Source of the DNA: Pseudomonadota bacterium
GTDB lineage: Bacteria; Desulfobacterota; Desulfobulbia; Desulfobulbales; SURF-16
Direction: 5' to 3'
DNA: 56,356 nucleotides
Assembly (NCBI GenBank): GCA_018897105.1
Contig: JAHILF010000106.1
Coordinates: 1-56,356 of the forward strand
Shown here: piece by piece, positions 7,963 to 16,860 of the stretch
How positions within the stretch are numbered: the first letter of the stretch is position 1
How the letters are laid out: each line of letters begins with the position of its first letter
Translations under genes and position numbers: made by a program
The notes under the pieces: generated by a model
Seen by the model: the letters and a program-made list of their open reading frames with translations, nothing else
What the model was told of the DNA's origin: nothing
The model's database searches: none

Positions 7963-9369
7963 TCAACCAAGGGACAGTTTGTGGAATGCGGTGTCCGGCT
8001 CCACCGGATAAGTGTTGTTGAAACATGCCAGGCAGAATGATTCGGCGGGCATGCCGGTGGCTTCCACCAGGCCATCCAGGCTCAGGTAGTGCAGGGTGTC
8101 AAGATGAAGAAAATCGCGGATTTCTTCGATGGATTTCTTGGCTGCGATCAGCTGGTCCTGGGAAGGAAAATCAATGCCGTAATAGCAGGGGAAACGGGTG
8201 GGCGGGCAACTGACCAGCATGTGCACCTCTTTGACCCCGGATGCCCGCAGGGAACGGATACGGCTGCGGCCGGTGGTGCCGCGAATAATGGAATCTTCAA
8301 TAATAACAACGCGTTTTCCCTTGAGAAACGAGCGAACCGGATTCAATTTCACCCGCACGGAAAAGTCCCGCATGGATTGGGTCGGCTGGATAAAGGTGCG
8401 ACCCACATAATGGTTGCGGATAACTCCCATTTCCAGCGGAATGCCGGAGGCCTGGGAAAAGCCGATGGCCGCATAGTTGCCCGAATCGGGAAAGGGCATG
8501 ACAAAGTCGGCTTCAATATTGGTCTCCCTGGCCAGGATCTGGCCCATTCTTTTGCGGCAGGAGTAAACATTCAGGCCAAAAATATCGCTGTCCGGTCTGG
8601 CAAAGTAGACATGCTCAAAAATGCAGAAGCTCGGGGACCTCTTTTCCTGGGGAAAGAAGGACTCAAGCCCGTTATGATCAATGATCAATACCTCCCCCGG
8701 CTCCACATCGCGGATATAATTTGCTTCAATCAGGTCCAGCGCGCAGGTTTCCGAGGCAACCACGTAGGCGCCGTTGGAGATTTTGCCGAGGCAGAGTGGT
8801 CTGAAACCGTTGGGGTCGCGAATGGCCACCAGTTTGTCATCGGTTAAAATCAGGATTGAGTAGGCGCCCTTGATCTTCTTGAATGTCTCGGCAATGGCAT
8901 CATTAAAGGGGAGATGGCTGAAGGAGGCCAGGAGGTGGACAGCCACTTCGCTGTCCATGGTGGACTGAAAGATGGAGCCTTTTGTTTCAAGTTCATCGCG
9001 TAACTGACGGATATTGACCAGATTGCCGTTATGGGCCACGGCGAAAAATTTGTCACGGTGCCGGGCGGTAAACGGCTGGGCATTGAGAAGGTTGGAAGCG
9101 CCGGTGGTGGAGTAACGGACATGCCCAACCGAGAGGGTGCCCTGTAAGCGCAGCAGATCCTTTTCGCTGAAAACTTCAGAGACGAGCCCCATGCTTTTAT
9201 GTTCAAAAACCTGTTTGCCGTCCGTGGTGACGATGCCGGCGCTTTCCTGACCCCGGTGCTGGAGGGCGTAGAGGCCGAAATATGTCAATTTGGCAGAATC
9301 AGGGTGACCGTAAATGCCGCAGATTCCACATTCTTCGCGGGGGCGCAATGAGGCTTCTTGGGGAGCCAT
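7963..9369 (-). CDS. purF: Amidophosphoribosyltransferase PurF, [4Fe-4S] type
   Basis: First committed step of purine synthesis: glutamine plus PRPP gives phosphoribosylamine. It has 468 residues. The nucleophile is Cys14 in CGICGIYG, exposed after removal of a 13-residue propeptide. PRPP is bound by the VVIIEDSIIRGTT motif. Late cysteines (FCIFEHVYF, VSCPP and the pair in FCLACF) match the oxygen-sensitive [4Fe-4S] ligands of the Bacillus subtilis class, which fits an anaerobe. It precedes kdsD by 24 bases. Confidence 0.95.
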   Translation of the reverse strand: MAPQEASLRPREECGICGIYGHPDSAKLTYFGLYALQHRGQESAGIVTTDGKQVFEHKSMGLVSEVFSEKDLLRLQGTLSVGHVRYSTTGASNLLNAQPFTARHRDKFFAVAHNGNLVNIRQLRDELETKGSIFQSTMDSEVAVHLLASFSHLPFNDAIAETFKKIKGAYSILILTDDKLVAIRDPNGFRPLCLGKISNGAYVVASETCALDLIEANYIRDVEPGEVLIIDHNGLESFFPQEKRSPSFCIFEHVYFARPDSDIFGLNVYSCRKRMGQILARETNIEADFVMPFPDSGNYAAIGFSQASGIPLEMGVIRNHYVGRTFIQPTQSMRDFSVRVKLNPVRSFLKGKRVVIIEDSIIRGTTGRSRIRSLRASGVKEVHMLVSCPPTRFPCYYGIDFPSQDQLIAAKKSIEEIRDFLHLDTLHYLSLDGLVEATGMPAESFCLACFNNTYPVEPDTAFHKLSLG

Positions 9370-9554
9370 GTTTCTGTCCTCTATTTAAACCTTTTAAACA
9401 TCATTGAATATCGTCAACCGCGTTGCCTCAGCGACGAGTAATTCAGATGTCGGTAAAAAAAGGTTTCACTTTACCATTTTTTCTAGAAAAAGGAATTTTT
9501 TTTTGGTTTTGCGGCGGGGGACGGTTGGGAAGAGGAAAGGCGTGTGTCAGGAAA

Positions 9555-10976
9555 TCATTCCTGAATCTTTCTGTTGACCTCGATCTGGTATTTTTTTAAG
9601 TATTTCCATAGTGTTACCCTGCTGATACCCATAAGGCGGGCCGCCTCTGATTTGTTGCCGCTCGTTGCCTTTAATGCCTTGACCAGGCGCAGTCTTTCGT
9701 CTTCCGTTTTGCTTAATTGGGATTTGTGCACGGGAATATTCAAGATTCGAAGCTGCGCGGCAAAATGAGGAGGGAGATGTTCCGGTAGAATTTCATCGCC
9801 AGGGCAGAGGACAAAGGCATAGTCTAGGGCATTAATCAGTTCCCGCACGTTGCCCGGCCAGCTGTATTGATAAATAATCTCCAGGGCCTGTTTGCTTATC
9901 CTGCTGATTTTTTTGCCGGTTTTAATGCTGTTACTGTTGATAAAGAATTCAACAAGAGCCGGGATGTCGTCTTTTCTTTCACTCAGCGAGGGGAGGTTGA
10001 CGGGGATGACGCCGATTCGATAGTAAAGATCCTCCCTGAAGCGCCCCTCTTTAATGAGTTTCGGCAGATTTTTATTGGTTGAGGAAATAATGCGGAGCTG
10101 TAAAGGAACGGGATGGTGATTGGCAGCACTTTCAATTTCATGCTCCTGGAGGACGCGCAGCAGTTTTATCTGCAGGGCCGGGGGCATTTCACCGATTTCA
10201 TCAAGAAAGAGGTCTCCGCCGTTTGCAGCTTCAAGCCGGCTGACCGCCGATCCGTCAGCTCCGGTAAAGGCGTCCTTTGCCTGGCCGAACAATTCTCTTT
10301 CCAGCTGCTCCTCACTCAAGGCGGCACAGTTGACTTTGACGAATGGGCCTTCCCGTCGGGTGCCGAGCCGGTGTAGAGCGGAGGCGACAAGCTTCTTGCC
10401 GGTGCCGCTCTCTCCATAAATTATAACAGGGGCATCGGAATGGGCAGCGCTTCTGGTAAGATCAAACATTTTACGCATGACCTCTGAATTGCCGATAAGT
10501 CCCTGAAAGCCTTCTTCGGAAGCGATGTGACGCTTAAGGTGATTGATAACCCTGTCTTGTTCTTCAATGAAACTCAGGTCGGTCAGATTTTCAACTGCAG
10601 CCACCACAGAATCTGTTTCGTCTCTTAAAGTCGTCGCGTTCTTCATAACGGTTACCGCAGTACCATCCTTGCGGCGGAAGCTGCATCGGAGATTTTTTTC
10701 CTCACCGTTCGTAAACAGGTCGCAGGCTCTCCCCCTTCTTTTTGTACTGGCACAAATATCACATCCCAGAATGTCACAGCTTTTGCCGATGAGTTCGCTT
10801 TTCTTATAGCGTAACATCTCTTCCAGTGCGTTATTAACATAGAGGATTTTGCCGGACGTGTTAATCAGCATCAGGCCATCGGTCATGGTTTCGATAATTT
10901 TGTGGCCATTTGCTGCAAAGATCTGTTCCAGCATGTTTCCCTGCTCCATTTGTTGAAAAGGAATTAATCGATTCAT
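9555..10976 (-). CDS. PAS / sigma-54 AAA+ / Fis-type transcription activator
   Basis: Enhancer-binding protein of 473 residues for sigma-54 RNA polymerase. A PAS domain (about 22-135) carries Cys67, Cys72, Cys75 and Cys85, a spacing that could bind metal or sense redox. The AAA+ domain has Walker A GESGTGKK (188-195) and Walker B LFLDEIGE (256-263). A Fis-type helix-turn-helix is at the C-terminus. The sigma-54 contact loop reads DAFTGA instead of GAFTGA, and Walker A ends in Lys where Glu is usual. The ATG at 10934 has a better ribosome site (GGAG) than the one at 10976. Monocistronic; the target is unknown. Confidence 0.88.
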   Translation of the reverse strand: MNRLIPFQQMEQGNMLEQIFAANGHKIIETMTDGLMLINTSGKILYVNNALEEMLRYKKSELIGKSCDILGCDICASTKRRGRACDLFTNGEEKNLRCSFRRKDGTAVTVMKNATTLRDETDSVVAAVENLTDLSFIEEQDRVINHLKRHIASEEGFQGLIGNSEVMRKMFDLTRSAAHSDAPVIIYGESGTGKKLVASALHRLGTRREGPFVKVNCAALSEEQLERELFGQAKDAFTGADGSAVSRLEAANGGDLFLDEIGEMPPALQIKLLRVLQEHEIESAANHHPVPLQLRIISSTNKNLPKLIKEGRFREDLYYRIGVIPVNLPSLSERKDDIPALVEFFINSNSIKTGKKISRISKQALEIIYQYSWPGNVRELINALDYAFVLCPGDEILPEHLPPHFAAQLRILNIPVHKSQLSKTEDERLRLVKALKATSGNKSEAARLMGISRVTLWKYLKKYQIEVNRKIQE

Positions 10977-11344
10977 ATTAGCATATGTAAATCTTTAATG
11001 CATGAGTTAAAGCGTGTTGCCTGGGGTAAAATGGAATTTCTGCGATTGACGGGGTGCGAGAAAGAATCGGCGGCAGGCACGCAAATGCTGCTAAAATCAC
11101 TGGAAAGAGGATAGGCTGGAGTTGCTGGAACCAGTGGCACCGGCTTTTCTGAATTGCATCGGCTGAAATTGAATGGTAAACGAGGGTGACTTTAGCATGA
11201 TAAAAAAGCTGGGGGATAAAAAAATAATTTTATTTTTTGCTTTGACTGCTAAGATAGACTCGGATTTTCCTTGGCGGAAAATCCGCTGTTGTTATGGCTG
11301 CTTAAAAAATGAGCAAAGACTTTAAAAGAGAAAGGAAAGGCGAG
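10977..11344. other. Gene-free stretch before the 11345 gene
   Basis: AT-rich towards the right. It ends with a perfect 9-bp hairpin, GGATTTTCC / GGAAAATCC, at 11262-11284, about 60 bases before the next start codon, which could act in the 5' leader. I see no convincing promoter or gene. Confidence 0.4.
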
Positions 11345-11626
11345 ATGGCTGAAAATATAGAAGAAATTTCAATTAATTATGAAGAAGATGGTGTTTTGAT
11401 TGTCAAGGAGTTGGATAAGGTTGTGTTGTCAAAAGGGGCGTGGTCGACAATCATCTTCCGCTATCAGCAATGGGACAATAAATTAAATGCATATGGTCCG
11501 GACCGCTATACCATCCGCAGGTACCGTAAGCTGAAGGGGGTCTATCAGGCCCAGGGGAAATTTAACATTTCCAGCAAGGAGCAGGCCCAGAAAATCGTGG
11601 ATGCCCTGCAGGTCTGGATTTCCTGA
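11345..11626 (+). CDS. Conserved hypothetical small acidic protein
   Basis: A 93-residue soluble protein of unknown role. The ATG at 11345 is chosen because GGAAAGG lies just upstream; an ATG at 11309 would add 12 residues. The N-terminal half is acidic and beta-rich (EEDGVLIVKELDKVVL), the middle has YRKLKGVYQAQGKF, and the end looks helical. I recall similar unnamed proteins in sulfate-reducing deltaproteobacteria but cannot name a family. There are no membrane segments or cysteines. Confidence 0.65.
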   Translation: MAENIEEISINYEEDGVLIVKELDKVVLSKGAWSTIIFRYQQWDNKLNAYGPDRYTIRRYRKLKGVYQAQGKFNISSKEQAQKIVDALQVWIS

Positions 11627-11865
11627 GTTGTCCGGTTGAAACAGTCGGGGGATGGGCCATTGCGAGGCGGATCCCTTGCCCATTCGGCGTGTTGTCAGAA
11701 GAATAATTCTTATCAACTACCTAGCATATCCCAATGAGGAGAATTATACTGTACAATAGATGAAACAGGTAGCAACGGAGTTTTATACCTGAAACGGTTA
11801 GCCCGGAAAGGTTGCCGGCGAGGCGGAACGCGAGTCAGTCCCGGACTGCGGAGAAGAAGCGCGAT

Positions 11866-12075
11866 ATGAAGATTGATTTCAAGATCGATTATATCAGCCA
11901 GACAGCAGCTCATTATACCACATTTACCCTGTCGGAACAGAGCAGCCGCATTCGCCAGAAGAATCTGCAGGATCAGGTGGACCGGGCGCAACAGGTTCAG
12001 TCGGAGATCGGTCTGAGGGCATGGGATAAAGCCTTGCTGCAGATGAAAGGAAGTAAAGTGAATACATTTGGTTAG
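11866..12075 (+). CDS. Hypothetical small helical protein
   Basis: A 69-residue reading frame with no recognised family. The first half (KIDFKIDYIS) may be beta. The second is a charged, Gln-rich helix suited to a coiled coil (SSRIRQKNLQDQVDRAQQ). The frame is open upstream to about 11812, and no strong ribosome site fixes the start. It lies between two genes on the same strand. Confidence 0.4.
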   Translation: MKIDFKIDYISQTAAHYTTFTLSEQSSRIRQKNLQDQVDRAQQVQSEIGLRAWDKALLQMKGSKVNTFG

Positions 12076-12181
12076 GCTTGGTCTGTTGCCCGCTTTTTTG
12101 CTTGACAGAGTGAAAGGCAAAAATTTAAAAAAGTAATCCTGGCTATGGCAAAATAGACATGACAGGCAGGAAGGTTTTACG

Positions 12182-12490
12182 ATGAAGTTCTGGTGGACCA
12201 AAAAGAAGTGTGCCCTTCACGGCGCACAGTGTAGCAAGAACCAGTGTGGGGAAAAATGTTGGCTGCTCAGCGATATTACACCCGGAAGCTGCGTCTGCGT
12301 CAAAAGGCACAATTCCTGCGGTGCGGTGCGCCAGCGACTTCTTGATCTTGGTATTACACCATGTGCCAAGGTTAATGTGGTTAACAAGGCCCCCCTTGGC
12401 GGCCCCATCCAGCTGCGTGTGGGTGAATCGAATCTTATTTTGAGCAAGTCCGAGGCTGATCAGATAGAAGTCGACATTGTCATGCCGTAG
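12182..12490 (+). CDS. FeoA-domain protein with Cys-rich N-terminus
   Basis: A 102-residue protein whose C-terminal ~75 residues form a FeoA-type SH3-like domain (ITPGSCVCV...RLLDLGITPCAKVNVVN...GGPIQLRVGESNLILSK). FeoA helps ferrous iron uptake through FeoB. The first 50 residues carry cysteines at 10, 17, 22 and 26, with more following, which is unusual for FeoA and could bind Fe-S or metal. AGGAAGG precedes the ATG. No feoB is nearby, so it may be a stand-alone iron-linked regulator. Confidence 0.75.
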   Translation: MKFWWTKKKCALHGAQCSKNQCGEKCWLLSDITPGSCVCVKRHNSCGAVRQRLLDLGITPCAKVNVVNKAPLGGPIQLRVGESNLILSKSEADQIEVDIVMP

Positions 12491-12670
12491 TTCCTCCCTT
12501 TTTTTTCCCTCTCACCTGCCTTTTTTCTGAGAAAAAAAGTTTAGCTTCCCTAGGTTGTGTGGTATTCTCTGCTTGGAAGTCAATAATTGTTGACATCCCT
12601 TTGACTTGCAAGCAAAAATGGCCGAATTTATCTGTAAAAGAATGTTTAGCTGAGTTCGGAGATGATTTCT

Positions 12671-13558
12671 ATGACTGGAGTTGCCGCAGAGCAGGAGCTG
12701 TACCGCGCTTGTAGGATTATATTCGGGCCCGATTTAATGGTTTCGCGTGAATTTCTCGAATATATCCAGTTTTCCGGCGTAAAAAGCGCTTTCCGCAAAA
12801 AGGCCATGGAGACCCATCCGGATCGATTGGCCGGCCATGATGAACTGGCGAAAAAAAGAAGCGCCCGCATGTTTCATTCTGTTCAGCAGGCCTATGAGAA
12901 GTTGCTGCAATACCTTGAGGCCCGTGAAAAGGGGTTTCGTTTTCACGGCAGGGGGCCCTCATCTTCCGTCACTTTCTCTCCGGTCAGCAGGCGCAGTCCC
13001 TCCCCGGTAAAGCCGCAGAGGGGACAAAGTCCTGTTGCCAATAATAAATTTTCCAAGCCATCAGGCCTGTGGGAGGGAAATGGCAGGGCAGGGAGTTCTT
13101 ACCAGGAAGGGCAAAGTAAAAGGCCTTTTTATGCCCAGGACCTCTATCGCGGCAGCATCCCGGACCGGCAGCTGCTGTTCGGACACTATCTCTACTATGC
13201 CGGGCAGGTCAGCTGGCAGAGTGTTATCAAGGCATTAATGTGGCAGAAGGCGCAGCGGTCGCGGCTGGGGGAAATCGCTCGGGCTCGGGGCCTGCTCAGC
13301 AGTGATGAAATTCTGCTTGTATTAAAGGGCTGCATCCGCTCGTCCCTGCCATTTGGCCAGCAGGCATTGCAGCAGGGATTGCTGACCAAGTCGCAACTGC
13401 TCTCGCTTTTATTTGAGCAGAGGCGCCAGCATAAGAAAATCGGTATGTTTTTCGTCCAACAGAATATTTTGACCTCCCAGCAGCTGCAGCTTCTGCTGGT
13501 TCGTTTTCAGCGCCATAATACCAGGCTCACCCGCTCGCGTCCCGTCTGGACAAGATAG
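12671..13558 (+). CDS. J-domain protein with C-terminal Leu/Gly repeats
   Basis: A 295-residue protein with an N-terminal J-domain (about 8-80) carrying the essential HPD in METHPDR, so it likely drives a DnaK-type ATPase. A Ser/Pro/Gly-rich linker follows (about 95-160). The C-terminal ~120 residues hold three related units of the form LG-x-A/F-x-x-x-G/N-x-L-(S/T)-x-x-(E/Q)-L, ending near residue 285. It lacks the Gly/Phe and zinc regions of DnaJ. GGAG nine bases before the ATG at 12671 decides the start over 12662. Client and location are unknown. Confidence 0.7.
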   Translation: MTGVAAEQELYRACRIIFGPDLMVSREFLEYIQFSGVKSAFRKKAMETHPDRLAGHDELAKKRSARMFHSVQQAYEKLLQYLEAREKGFRFHGRGPSSSVTFSPVSRRSPSPVKPQRGQSPVANNKFSKPSGLWEGNGRAGSSYQEGQSKRPFYAQDLYRGSIPDRQLLFGHYLYYAGQVSWQSVIKALMWQKAQRSRLGEIARARGLLSSDEILLVLKGCIRSSLPFGQQALQQGLLTKSQLLSLLFEQRRQHKKIGMFFVQQNILTSQQLQLLLVRFQRHNTRLTRSRPVWTR

Positions 13559-13745
13559 TGACTCAACTTTCTGACCTGATTTATTTTCCAGAAATAGCAG
13601 CCATTGTTATGCCATATTTGCCACCCTGTTCCCCGTTTGGATGGAATTCCTGAGCATGGATTCTGAATTCTCTGGAAACAGGCTTCGGATAGCTGAAAAT
13701 ATTATTTAATCCCTGGGAGTTCTCGTAACTCAGAAAGTTGAAATA

Positions 13746-15551
13746 GTGATTTATAACAACCTTATATATCTTGTCGTTGTCATTTTTATTCTCTCAACCA
13801 ACAGTATCCCGGATACTCCGCTGCTGGGCGCAGGGTTTGCCTCCCTTTTTTTTGTGCTCAAGGCCGCCTTTTTTTTTCTGCTGGTAAGATTCTCCTATGG
13901 CAAGAATCGTATAAAGCAGGCTGCGGACTACTTTTCCGCTGAACAGAGACTTTCCATCGCGGCCATTATTTCTTTGGCCATGGATGTCTATTTCCTTGAC
14001 TGTCAATATTATTTTGCCATGCTGCCAGGGGCTCACAGCTTGCCTGTCCTGACCAGCCTCGCCGGTCTTTTGCTCTTTTTCTTTTATCTCTGCCTGATCT
14101 GGTACGGAGCCAGAAAGAGCTATGGTCAGGTTTTCGGTCGGCGTCACTCCGGTTTTGCATTTATTAAAACCAATCTCAAGAATAATATCCCTATCATCCT
14201 GCCATGGTTGACTCTTTCGCTGCTGGCGGATACCATTCTTCTTCTTCCCTTTCCTGCCGTAAAAATTTTTTTCCAGTCAACCTGGGGAGAACCGCTTTTT
14301 TTCCTCATCTTTTTTATCCTGCTGTCCATTGCCTTTCCCGAGATCATCAGACGTCTGTGGGGGTGCAGGTCCATGGAGCAGGGGCCGGTGCGCAGCCATA
14401 TCGAGGACTTCTGCAGCCGACAGGGGCTGAAGTATGCCGATATTCTTGTCTGGCCTCTTTTTGAGGGACTGGTTCTGACTGCCGGGGTCATGGGGCTTAT
14501 TCGGCGTTTCCGCTATATCCTTTTTACGCCGGCCCTGTTAAGAAACCTGACCATTGAAGAGGTGGATGCGGTTATGGCCCATGAAATCGGCCATGTGAAA
14601 CGCTACCACCTCCAACTGTACATGGTTCTATTGCTGGGTTTTAGTCTCATTGCCCAACTCGGCTCCTATCTCTTCATGTATGTTCTGTTGAAATCCGATT
14701 ATTTTTACGAAATAAGCGCTTTCCTGGGCAAAAAAACGGACGTGGTCCTGATATTTGTCAGCACCTTTGCCCTGCTCCTTCTGTTGATTTTTTATTTCCG
14801 CTTTGTCTTTGGATTTTTCATGCGTAACTTTGAACGGCAGGCTGACCTGCATGCTATGGAAAGCATGGGGACCAGCCAGGGTATTGTCAATGCCCTGGAA
14901 AAGGTGGCCTGGCTCAGCGGCAATATCAGAGAGTTGCCCAGCTGGCATCACTTCGGCATTGCCCAGCGGGTTACCTTTCTTGACCGCTGCGAGCAGGACC
15001 GCGCGCAAATCGCCAGACATCACCGCAAAGTCTATGGAGCTCTGCTGCTTTATTTTTTTGTCCTGGCCGGTACAGGTTTTACCCTGTGGAAGATGCCGGA
15101 TGATCTGCTGCAGCGAGCCCCCCTGGATCATCTGACCAGTCTTTACATGGAAAAAACAACGGAGGAGCCCAATAATCCCCTCTGGTACCAATTGCTCGGC
15201 GACCTGCAACAGGGAAGAAAATTCTATGGCCAGGCGGTGGCTTCTTACGAGAAGGGGCTGCGTATTTCCCCGAACCACCCGGAGATGTTAAATAATCTTG
15301 CCTGGGTTCTGCTCACGGCCGATGATCCGCAAATTGCTGATCCCGAAAAGGCCCTTATGCTGGCCAGGGAGGCTGCCGCCGCCAAACCGGCGGCCTATAT
15401 CCTCGACACCCTGGCCCTGGCCTATTGGCGCAACGGTTTTCCCGAGAGAGCCCGGCAGGCGGAAAAACAGGCGATCGCTGTTGATCCTGAAAACAGTGAA
15501 TATTATGTAAAGCAGCTGGGGAAATTTACCTCTTCTGCGCAGATTGATTGA
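13746..15551 (+). CDS. Polytopic M48 metalloprotease with C-terminal TPR
   Basis: A 601-residue inner-membrane protease. About five hydrophobic segments precede the catalytic site HEIGH (near residue 280). Two more membrane helices follow, then the third zinc ligand in NFERQAD near residue 365. A further membrane helix is near 440 and TPR-type repeats run from about 475 to the end. It resembles CAAX-protease or HtpX relatives fused to TPR. The start is GTG with a weak ribosome site. Its stop lies two bases before the start of the cobalamin gene, so the two are probably coupled. Substrate unknown. Confidence 0.75.
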   Translation: MIYNNLIYLVVVIFILSTNSIPDTPLLGAGFASLFFVLKAAFFFLLVRFSYGKNRIKQAADYFSAEQRLSIAAIISLAMDVYFLDCQYYFAMLPGAHSLPVLTSLAGLLLFFFYLCLIWYGARKSYGQVFGRRHSGFAFIKTNLKNNIPIILPWLTLSLLADTILLLPFPAVKIFFQSTWGEPLFFLIFFILLSIAFPEIIRRLWGCRSMEQGPVRSHIEDFCSRQGLKYADILVWPLFEGLVLTAGVMGLIRRFRYILFTPALLRNLTIEEVDAVMAHEIGHVKRYHLQLYMVLLLGFSLIAQLGSYLFMYVLLKSDYFYEISAFLGKKTDVVLIFVSTFALLLLLIFYFRFVFGFFMRNFERQADLHAMESMGTSQGIVNALEKVAWLSGNIRELPSWHHFGIAQRVTFLDRCEQDRAQIARHHRKVYGALLLYFFVLAGTGFTLWKMPDDLLQRAPLDHLTSLYMEKTTEEPNNPLWYQLLGDLQQGRKFYGQAVASYEKGLRISPNHPEMLNNLAWVLLTADDPQIADPEKALMLAREAAAAKPAAYILDTLALAYWRNGFPERARQAEKQAIAVDPENSEYYVKQLGKFTSSAQID

Positions 15552-15553
15552 CC

Positions 15554-16102
15554 ATGGAACATCAAACGGGAAATAAAGGAGAACGTCGGGGCCTTGTCCT
15601 GCTGCATACCGGCGACGGCAAGGGCAAATCGACAGCCGCTTTCGGCCAGGCGCTGCGAGCGGCGGGCCAGGGGCTGCAGGTGTGCATCGTGCAGTTCATC
15701 AAAGCCCAGGACCAGACCGGTGAAGCCAAGGCATTTCAGGCCCTGGCCGACCATGTGGAGTTTCATGTCAAGGGCAGCGGCTTTACCTGGCAGCAGAAGA
15801 ATAAGGACGAAGTGATTAGAGTCGCCAGGCAGGCATTTGATTTTGCCAGGGAAAAGATCATGAGCGGCCGTTATGACATGGTGGTGCTGGACGAACTGAC
15901 CTATCTGCTCTCCTATGGCATGGTGGATGAGGCGGAAGTGCTTGATCTGATCAGGAATCGTCCTGCCGGCCTGCATCTGGTTATTACGGGCCGCGATGCC
16001 AGTGAGAAACTTGTGGACGCCGCTGACCTGGTGTCAGAGGTGCGGATGATCAAGCATCCCTATGCCGCCGGGGTGATGGCGCAGAAAGGTATTGAATTTT
16101 AG
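15554..16102 (+). CDS. cobO: Cob(I)alamin adenosyltransferase (CobO/BtuR type)
   Basis: Transfers the adenosyl group of ATP to cob(I)alamin, making coenzyme B12. It has 182 residues. The P-loop GDGKGKSTAAFG near residue 21, VQFIKA, the VVLDELTYLL motif and VITGRDA are typical of the CobA/CobO/BtuR family. It starts two bases after the preceding stop. Other B12 pathway genes are absent here, so it may serve salvage, for example for corrinoid-dependent methyl transfer. Confidence 0.92.
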   Translation: MEHQTGNKGERRGLVLLHTGDGKGKSTAAFGQALRAAGQGLQVCIVQFIKAQDQTGEAKAFQALADHVEFHVKGSGFTWQQKNKDEVIRVARQAFDFAREKIMSGRYDMVVLDELTYLLSYGMVDEAEVLDLIRNRPAGLHLVITGRDASEKLVDAADLVSEVRMIKHPYAAGVMAQKGIEF

Positions 16103-16108
16103 GCACCC

Positions 16109-16822
16109 TTATCCTGCTTGGTTGCTGCCCCCGCCCCGGATGATGGCCAGCGGAGTCTGGAAATTGAGGGAGGCAAGATCTTTTCCCTCGACCAGGGCCT
16201 GGCCGAGCATGGCGCCGAAGCGGCTGGCCTCTTCCAGCTGTTTTTTTTCATGGCCGTACCGGGGGTAATATTTGCCGAGGAATTTCGATCTCTCCGGGCA
16301 TCTGCCGGCAAGCTTCAAGAATACACCAATGGTGCGCCAGGGTTCTCTGCTGGGATGGGTAAAGACAATGCGGTTGACCACGGTTGCCCCGCTTTTTTGC
16401 AGCAGGGCGCGCAGGCCGAACCAGTGCATCCGCCAATAGCCCCGGCAGGAAATGAGGGGGATTACGGTCCGGTCTGCAAAGAGCGTGCTGCCGTCGCGGT
16501 CAAAAAGTGACAGGACCGGACCGCTTGGATGATAGGACCAAGTGGGGCCGGCGAGGATCATCAGATCATACCGGCCCTTGCATTTATCTGATAATGGTGC
16601 TATGGGAATGCGCTTTCTGAAAAAGGTCATCATCATCATGACCGCAGTTGCCCGGACTGATCCGAAGGGAAAGCGCAGAGGCTTTACCGGACGCAGTCTT
16701 TCGATGATTACCGTTATTCCGGCGGATTCCAGTCCATTTGTCAGTCCGGCCAGCAGGTTGCTCGTTTGGCCGCTGAAGGAATAACAGATAATTAATACTT
16801 TCTTTGCTGCCGTTGTCTCCAT
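16109..16822 (-). CDS. Flavodoxin-fold protein
   Basis: A 237-residue protein opening with KVLIICYSFSGQTSNL, the phosphate-binding loop of flavodoxins (FMN). The middle AGPTWSYHPSGP fits the second flavin-contact loop. It is longer than electron-transfer flavodoxins and lacks a membrane anchor. It resembles flavodoxin-like proteins sometimes annotated as dialkylresorcinol-condensing-enzyme relatives, but I would not assign that function. It is divergent from hemG with only 38 bases between starts, so a shared control region and a link to porphyrin oxidation are possible. Confidence 0.7.
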   Translation of the reverse strand: METTAAKKVLIICYSFSGQTSNLLAGLTNGLESAGITVIIERLRPVKPLRFPFGSVRATAVMMMMTFFRKRIPIAPLSDKCKGRYDLMILAGPTWSYHPSGPVLSLFDRDGSTLFADRTVIPLISCRGYWRMHWFGLRALLQKSGATVVNRIVFTHPSREPWRTIGVFLKLAGRCPERSKFLGKYYPRYGHEKKQLEEASRFGAMLGQALVEGKDLASLNFQTPLAIIRGGGSNQAG

Positions 16823-16860
16823 GAGGCCCCATTTTACCTCATGAAAAGGAATTTTTCATC

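Noticed and set aside
11136-11160. TGGCAC followed by TTGCA, thought to be a sigma-54 promoter
   Set aside because: Spacing between the two elements is 13 bases instead of about 5.
11713-12201. 162-codon minus-strand frame opposite the 11866 small gene
   Set aside because: Contains no recognised domain and overlaps the FeoA gene start and ribosome site.
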